12,529 nucleotides of DNA from Scenedesmus sp. ARA3 (lineage: Eukaryota; Chlorophyta; Chlorophyceae; Sphaeropleales; Scenedesmaceae): positions 1-12,529 of the forward strand of contig RWJK01000598.1 in NCBI GenBank assembly GCA_004335835.1. The letters are read 5' to 3'. The notes beneath the pieces are model-generated. The model searched no databases. It was given only the letters and a program-made list of their open reading frames with translations, and had not been told where the DNA came from. The translations under genes were made by a program, and so were the position numbers. This document shows, piece by piece, positions 1-7,608 of this stretch (positions within the stretch are counted from its first letter, which is position 1; each line of letters begins with the position of its first letter).

Positions 1-1
1 C

Positions 2-121
2 ATCCAGACCAACAGCAAGTCCATCTTCATAGGCCCGGGCATTTGGATGACCTGCATGGCGGCTGTCACTGTCGTATCCTGTATCATCATGCTCAAGAAG
101 TTCCCGGCGTGCAACAAGTAG
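2..121 (+). CDS. C-terminal exon of an unrecognised membrane protein (partial)
   Basis: The window opens inside an exon. Frame 2 gives 39 residues and a TAG stop at 119-121. The third codon position is G or C in most codons, as in the other real exons here, which marks this frame rather than frame 1 (also open for about 60 codons) as coding. Residues about 9-30 form a hydrophobic segment starting at IGPGIW and are followed by a short basic tail KKFPACNK, so the protein probably ends with a transmembrane helix and a short soluble tail. The start and upstream exons lie outside the window. I do not recognise the family and assign no function. Confidence 0.6.
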   Translation: MQTNSKSIFIGPGIWMTCMAAVTVVSCIIMLKKFPACNK

Positions 122-231
122 GGCACACGAGCATGCACAATGCAGCACAGAGTGCTGCCACAGCAGGACTCACCGAGTCTTGAGGGCAGATCTGCCTGTC
201 TCTAGAGACTTTGAAGAAGCTTCCACACGGC

Positions 232-236
232 TGTAA
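232..236 (+). terminator. Candidate poly(A) signal TGTAA for the upstream gene
   Basis: TGTAA, the usual chlorophyte polyadenylation signal, lies 111 bp after the stop codon at 119-121. It would give a 3' UTR of roughly 130 nt. The pentamer occurs often by chance (also 1165, 1610 and 2433 on this strand), so the choice is tentative. Confidence 0.35.
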
Positions 237-1703
237 TGTAGCTTCCATACGGCTGCCCTGAAGCTTTGAATAGTTATTTGCAACGACAGGTTTTTGATTA
301 GTGCTACTTATGCTGTCCTTCTGCAGCAATTGAGGCGGGGGTGTGGGCACTGGTTTGTTGTGGGATAGTGCAGGTGGTGGTGCTGCTCTTGTGTTATGAA
401 TGCCGCTTTGCACTAGGTGAGGCTGCTTGCCATGGCAGCTGCAGTCGGCAGCGGAACGTTATAAGCTGATGAAGACGCGGTAGTGCACCAACGCAACACA
501 ACCACTGTAGCGCTGAGCACAAGACTGTGTTGAAGTTGAGTTGTGTCAGCATGCTGCGTTCAAACAGCACACATCCTAGTGGGTGTATCATCCTGGAATC
601 AGCGGTCCCAATGCCTGTTTGGTGTGGTATGTTTGCCAGCCAGAAACTGGCAAGTGGCCAGCTGTTGGGAAACTGGACCCACCAAGGATGCATTGCTGGT
701 GCCAGGGGCGCTGATTGGTTTGTGGCGCATCCATCACATTCCATTCTCACAGTTGTTTTCGCATCATATTCCAGCGCACACATCAGACCAGAACCTCAGT
801 TGTTTTGCATTTTCGTTTGTGTTGAATTTGAGAGGAAGGCATCATTGTGGGCATCTAGCTACATAACAGAGGCGGCAGTGTTATTTGAGTTGGGGGACCA
901 GCACAGGCGATCACCGAGGGTATGGCAGCACGTATGTGATCTTGACCAGCAACCTGCCTTTGACTTATGTTTGTGTATTTATCGTTATGCCAATCTCAGC
1001 AGAGGTGGGTGCCAAGTTCCACTGGGACTCTGTTGTATGCTTGCAACTGAATTGCGTGAAGTTCAGGTGCATTTGTGTGTGTGTGTGAGGGGCAGCATGC
1101 AGGCTCACAATGGCAATGCTGCAGCAATCGTGTGCAGCAGTTGGTGCAGTGCCACAACTGTGGCTGTAAGAAGCACCAGTTTTCTCCCAGAGTGGTGACA
1201 GGTGCTGCTGAGTGCTGTGGGCTGGTGCGTGATCTTTGTACAGTGTACTGTCTAGTGCTGGTTGTGCAGCATGTCTTGTCATGAACTGCAGTGTGTTGGT
1301 ACATCAAACACAACTCGGCGGGAAACCATACCCAGGGCAGGTGTTGGTGGTGAGCGTGTCTGAGTGGCAGCTTTTTCTGTGATTACAACTACGCGTCAGC
1401 AAGAGTGAGAGCCACATCACAGTGTTTTTGCTAGGCGCCAATCATGGCATGCATATGGCACTACTTCCTGCCTGGTGTGTTTCAATCTGGGCCAGTCAGG
1501 CACTTTCTGTCTGGGTCACCAAATTTGTGCATTGCTTCCGGTCAGCAGTCATCACGTGACGCGTTCGCGCACAGCGCCACAAATGTACAACATGCTTTTG
1601 TGTTATTTGTGTAAGTTGGCCTGTGTTCAAACACAACACCCAGAGGGATGCATGGATGGGGCTGTGAGGTGTGTCCAGCAAATCGTCATCACGGGTCTCA
1701 TGA

Positions 1704-1776
1704 GATCTGATCTTATCAGCAGCATCATCTGATCTGATCAGCATCATCACCTGATCTGATCAGCAACATCATCATT
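1704..1776. repeat. Short tandem repeat, three copies of about 22-27 bp
   Basis: Three consecutive units begin GATCTGATC at 1704, 1731 and 1753, each followed by a CAGCATCATC-like segment. The first copy is longer. The core GATCTGATC is rich in GATC. It lies in the gene-poor interval and no role is evident. Confidence 0.75.
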
Positions 1777-2142
1777 CAACATGTGGACACAGACAAGGTG
1801 GAAGGTGCAGCATTTGGCGTTCACCACGGAGAGCTCTCGAGGGGTGCATGATTTGTAGGCTCTGCTGCCTAGGAGCGGGCTGTTGTGAGTTCGAATTCGA
1901 ATGCTGCGAGGCGTCGGGTGCATGCATCAGCGTATGTGGCGGCAGCTCATGTATGGGTGACGCTGCTGTCACTCTGCGCTGTCGTCTCACTACTCGAGTG
2001 ATCACTGGCTGCATGGACGCTGCAATGCAATGCAGAGGGCGCTGGTCGCGCAATACACAGCATGTTGCTCAATCCGCCTGCCGTGCAGAAAAGGATGCTG
2101 CAGAGCCCAGCAACTCAGCACGTGCTGCTGCACTATCATGGG

Positions 2143-2172
2143 TTACAAAGAGCAAGCAGGTCTGACATTACA
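2143..2172 (-). terminator. Candidate poly(A) signals of the folate-biopterin transporter gene
   Basis: Two TTACA pentamers on the + strand, at 2143-2147 and 2168-2172, are TGTAA on the minus strand. They lie about 530-560 nt downstream of the minus-strand stop at 2703-2705. Either would give a 3' UTR of ordinary length for a green alga. No closer TGTAA was found on this strand. The plus-strand 2173-2702 stretch is then 3' UTR and shows no convincing coding frame. Confidence 0.35.
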
Positions 2173-2702
2173 AGCACTGCTTGTGACAAGGCAACACAAT
2201 GCGTACTGCATTGTCAGCAGCTGAAGGGGCCCGGGGCTGCGTGTGTACCTCACAGCAGCTGCCACCCCAGCTGCAGCTGCTGTTTGGTGCAGCCGGTCCA
2301 CGGGGGACCATAGCAAATGTACAATACATGTGTATGTATGTATGTGAGCGCTGCCAGCATTGCTGTTTGCTGCATGTCAACAAGCGCGGCATTGTCGGTT
2401 GGTTGTGTGCGTTGACGGTGGCAACCAGCGGCTGTAACATCAACGCATGTGTTTGACTTGCTTTGACCAGAAGAGCCAGGCCCAAGAATGCACACCCCGG
2501 TGGCAGCTGCGTATGCGCTGCTAGTGTCTTGATGTCTCAGTGGCATGTTTCACTTGCTAGGCTCGCATCAGCTATTGGGCCACCTGTCGCTCTCAGAACA
2601 AACTGCATGTCACAGTCAGCAAGAACTCCATGCCACAATCCACACGTGCTATCAGTGTGCTTGCAGATCCTACACTGCTGCACATGTGAAGTCAGTGCCC
2701 TG

Positions 2703-3079
2703 TTACCGCCTGCCTTTCGGCGGCGGCTGCTGCCCTAACAGAGGCAGCCCTTCCTCCTCATCTGCTGCTGCTGCTCTACTAGACTGCTGCTGCTGCTGTT
2801 GATGGCCGTCCGCAATATCTTCACTCCCGCCAATTAGATCTACAACAATCTCCACTCCTTCACCCCGCCCATCCCCGTGCGCGCTGCTGCTGTCGCCGCC
2901 AGCTGCTGCTGCTGGCGGATCTTGGTCAACCGCAGGCGGCAGCAGCCAGAGGAATGGTGCTGGCAGCAGCGTGGATGCATTGCACAGCACCAGCAGCAGG
3001 AACAGGTTGCTAAAATCGCTGCTGGTCACGCCTAGCAGGCTGGTGAGGCCGGCTCCTAGTGCAGAACCGGTGAAGCCAC
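2703..3079 (-). CDS. FBT: FBT exon 10: last helix and acidic/poly-Gln tail
   Basis: It has 377 nt ending in TAA (plus 2703-2705). It encodes [16 protein letters not shown], then [23 protein letters not shown], the last membrane helix. A soluble tail of about 75 residues follows (Gly/Asp-rich, [19 protein letters not shown]). The tail is longer than in plant homologues and partly encoded by triplet runs. Confidence 0.93.
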
Positions 3080-3086
3080 CTGCAGG

Positions 3087-3130
<44 letters not shown>

Positions 3131-6100
3131 GAAACACGGCAACATCAGTCTGCGCTGTCAACTGGTGACACGATTTGAGTGGCTGAATGAACCTCAGCGT
3201 AACAGTACAGCTGCTGAGATCTGCGTCACTACGCTGCCTATGCTCAGCAGTTACCAGGGCTGCTGGGGGCTGCAGAAGCGCGACAAACAATTAGTAGCGC
3301 TGCCAACACACACCAGCACTGGCAGCAAACTAGAGCAGCCACAGGCCAGCAGCCTCACTGTATCATTATCCTCTCCATTGAACTATCATCCCATATCTGA
3401 ACGATAGCGCAGCGCTTGCCTGCGTTGAGTATGCTCATGAGTGTCGCAAACAGTGTGGCCTCCACTCCCTCGGGGCACAGCCGCGCAGCCAGCACCAGGA
3501 TGGGCATGAACGACACCTGGCACAGCAGCAGCAGCAGCAGCAGCAGACGACAACAGCACAATAGTGAGCAGTAGTTGCCGTGATTGCAACCACGTGAACA
3601 TATTGAACAACAAGCTGTGTCGCCAGCACGAACAGCGCATTGCTGAGGCACCACCGCTGACCCCCGCCAAATTCTATCAGTCGTCTAGCAGTACCGCACA
3701 CCCACCTGCCCCAACACTGTGAGAATGACGCTGTCTCCCAGCACAAGCAGCTCATCACTCAGCCCCGTCAAACATACCAATACAAGGCAGCAGCAGTATC
3801 CTGCAGATCACCAAACCCACCTGCCCCAGCACTGTCAAAATGACGCTGCCAACCAGCAAGGACAGCTCAACGCTCAGCCCTTTCAAACACACAAACACAA
3901 GGCAGCAGCAGTAGCCCTCATCAAACCGAAACTCACCTGCCCCAGCACTGTGAGAATGACGCTGTCTCCTGGCACAAATAGCTCGTCACTCAACCACAAA
4001 GGGGTGACCCCACAGAGCATCATGGTCTAGCACCTGGCAACACAGCAATCACAGCACACCCACCTGCCCCAGCACTGTGAGAATGACGCTGTCCCCCAGC
4101 ACGAACAGCTCATCGCTCAACCCCAGGGCCCTGTTGGCCCCAGACACCAGCAGCAGCTGCGTGGAGCCCAGGCCCACTCCCAGCAGCATCGCCCACAGCA
4201 GCATGCGCTTGAGGGGGACCTTCTTGAAGACCCCATTGTACAGCGCGACACCTGTTTGCAAGGGTGGAGTTGCAGCAACAGCGCACACAAAGTGGTGAAC
4301 AGCATGCGCTTGTGGGGAACGTTCTTGAACACACCGTTGTACAGCGCCACGCCTGCACAGCGGTGTGATGCGGCAGCCCAGGGTGTGGTTATACAGTTTA
4401 TACATGTTGTTTGGTGTTCCGTTGCACAGCGCTACTCATGCAACATGGCACGCCCAGCAGCATCGCCCACAGCAGCATGCGCTTGAGGGGCACCTTCTTG
4501 AACACACCGTTGTACAGCGCCACACCTGCTTGCAAGGGTGGGGACGCAGCACCACAGCACACAGAACAAACATAGATTTGGCATGCAGGTGGAACCTTTT
4601 TGAAGAAACCATATAGCTCTCGCGACTACAAATGCAAGTGTTCAACACAGGCCAGATGCAGCCAAACAGCACGCAAGCTGCTTCTGCTTGATAGCTTGAT
4701 GCGTAGCAGCTTGTTCCATTGCGTCTGTTATTGTGAAGAGACTTCAAAGAGCACAATGCCCACCTGCCAGCCGCGCCACCGAGCCTGCCAGCTGCACCCT
4801 GCCTAGGATTGCAGGTGCACAGGGCTGCTGCAGGGCCGCTGGGCAGACGGCAGCAAGCAACCCAACTGATATCAACTTGATATCAAGGTAATATCAAGAG
4901 CAGGCAGACCCACCTGCCAGCCGCGCCACCGAGCCTGCCAGCTGCACCCTGCCTAGATTCGCAGGTGCACGGGGCTGCCGCAGGGCCGCTGAGCAGACGG
5001 CAGCAAGCAGCCCAACAATATCAACTTTATATCAAGAGCAGGCAGACCCACCTGCCAGCCGCGCCACTGAGCCTGCCAGCTGCACCCTGCCTAGGATTGC
5101 AGGTGCATGAGGCTGCTGTCAAGCCAGAGAGCAGACAGCAGTAAGCAGCCTGACCAACAACCAGGCAGACCCACCTGCCAGCCGCGCCACCGAGCCTGCC
5201 AGCTGCATCCGGCCCAGGAACTCCGGCGTGAAGTGCAGCTGGTTGGTGTAGAAGTAGAACATGGCGGTGTCTGCAGTGGGGGTGGCCTACAGGGCAGCAG
5301 CGCAAAGGGCAGCATCATTTGCAAAGCACGTTGCCAACATGGCATTACACCTGTGGCGGCTTGCTCGCCCTGCCGGCACAGCAAGCATGTGTGACGGCTC
5401 ATTCTGGCAACAACCGAGAACAGCTGCAAGTCGCACAGCAGCACCGCCAGCAGCAGCAGCAGTTGTGTAACAGCCGCCACACCTGGGCCTACACACAGCA
5501 CATGCCAAGCCCTTCTGAACTTTGCTCGCAGCAGCTGCAGCCTCACCTGCCACAGGAACACAAACACAGTCGGCAGCAGGATGTTGCGCTGCTTCACAGC
5601 TCCCCACAGTGCCAGCCCCTGCGCCACCACACTCTCCCCAAGCACTGCTGCTGCCCGCTGCCGCACCGTCAAACTGCTGCCGCTGCTGCCGCTGCTGACG
5701 GCTGGCAGCAAGCCTTTGTTTGTGTTGCTGCTGCTGTTTGCCGCTGCTGGGGTGCGACTTGTGACTATTCGCTGCTCGTCAATCAGCAGCGCGCTGGCGC
5801 TCACAATGAGCGGGAAGACTGCTGTGACTGCAAACACGGTGTGTGCGCCGTAGTCCTGAACGAGGCTGCCGCTAAAGTAGGCGCTGGCGATGCCGCCTAC
5901 TGCGCTGCTGGCCCAGCACAGGCTCTGCAGCGAGCCCGCGGTCGCCTGCAGCAAAGAAGACAAAGAAGCCTTGAGAATGCAAGTGCACACACCCTATGCA
6001 CACATGCATTTTGGCTGTGATGCGTATCGTGGTGCAACTGCTGGCCCAGCACAGGCTCTGCAGCGAGCCCGCGGTTGCCTGCAGGGTGAGGGTTGAAACA

Positions 6101-7561
6101 TGGAAGTGCATTTAGGGTTTAGGTTGGTTCAAACAGGCGTGTCCTGATAGTGATGAACATGTTTGGTGTGCTGCTGGCCCAGCACAGGCTCTGCAGCGAG
6201 CCCGCAGTTGCCTGCACAGGATGAAGGACAAAATACAACAGCTGAGTGGGCAGAGACTTTCAAGTGCAGGATCTAGCAAACAGATAGCATTGAGGCACCG
6301 CCAGCTGCAGCACAGGCTCTGCAACGAGCCAACGGTCGCCTGCAAGGAGAAGGGGTTGATGAATGAGGTGTGAGGTGGATTCAGCACCAAGATTGGCAGG
6401 TTAACGGGCACAGACATATATATTGGGAGTGCAGAAAGCATGTGCAGCTGAGGCATGTGCTGTTGTGTGTGTAAGATATGCATGGCCAGATGCATCCATC
6501 AGTCCTGGAGGTGCAGCAAACGCGGCGACACATTTGCTGCCACGCGTTGCTGTTCCCCTTCACCAGTGTTGACACAACGGCATGAAGCATGCATGGCTGC
6601 CGCCATGCGTTACCGTCTTCACCTGTCATGCTTCAAACCATAACAGGTGAACATGCCTCTGACTCTCACCATCGGCTCTCCCCTGGCCCTCTAGACAACC
6701 AAGCTGTCCACAACAACGTTGCTGCAGGCAGTGCTGCTGCCACGCACTGCCACACCCTATCTATTACGTCATGCCATGCCTCTCCCCCTCACCATCGGCT
6801 CTCCCCTGGCCCTCTCAACAACCAAGCTGTGCACCACAACGTCCCTGCAGGCACTGCTCCTGCCACACATCACTGTCATATCCGGTCACATAACGGCATG
6901 CCTGTCCCCCTCACCATTGGCTCTCCCCTCGCCCTCTCCACAACCAAGCTGTCCACCACCACGTCGCTGCAGGCGGTGCTACTGCCACACATGCCTGCCG
7001 CATCCAGTCACATAACGTCGTGCCACCCGCCTCACCATTGGCTCTCCCCTGGCCCTCTCAACGACCAGGCTGTCCACCACAACATCAGTGCAAACGGTGC
7101 TGCTGCCACACATCACGGTCACGCCCTACCTATTACATCATGCCATGCCTCTCCCCCTCACCATCGGCTCTCCCCTCGCCCTCTCAACAACCAAGCTGTC
7201 CACCACAACATCGCTGGCAAATGCTACTGCCACGCATCACTGCCACATCCTGTCACATTACACATGTACTCCGTCTCATCACTGGCTGGCCCCTGGCATC
7301 CTAAATCGCCACGCTGTCCACAACAACGCCGCTGCACGCACTGCTACTGCCACGCGTTCCTGGCATGCCCTGTCATGTCACATTACGTCATGCCGCCTGT
7401 CTCACCATCGGCTCGCCTCGCGCCCTCTCCACCACTAAGCTGTCCACAACAACGTCGCTGCAGGCCGTGCTCAATGAGCCAAGCAGCATGGCTGCCACTG
7501 CTCCGCCAGGGCTGTGCACCAGCGTGGCTAGCGCCAGCCAGGATGCACTGCCTGCGCAACC

Positions 7562-7608
<47 letters not shown>

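Larger units (their letters stand above)
122..2142. other. Gene-poor interval: 3' UTR of the upstream gene plus intergenic DNA
   Basis: I see no gene here. The open frames on both strands (the longest is about 220 codons, near 527-1198 on +) are rich in Cys, His and Trp, lack the GC-rich third position of the real exons, overlap each other antisense, and resemble no family I know. The stretch contains a GT run at about 1073-1089, a three-copy tandem repeat at 1704-1776 and the 12-bp palindrome TTCGAATTCGAA at 1890-1901. No tRNA or rRNA was recognised. Confidence 0.6.

Noticed and set aside
527..1198. Plus-strand open frame of 223 codons in the gene-poor interval
   Set aside because: It has no recognisable motif, atypical Cys/Trp/His-rich composition, no GC-rich third position and competing frames on both strands. 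It may partly be 3' UTR.
1888..1906. Possible tRNA T-arm (GTTCGAATTC)
   Set aside because: No matching stem pairs around it and no acceptor, D or anticodon arms could be placed; it is part of a simple palindrome.
5319..6020. Plus-strand open frame of 233 codons
   Set aside because: It is antisense to FBT exon 6, whose minus-strand reading carries clear BT1 motifs and the expected length.
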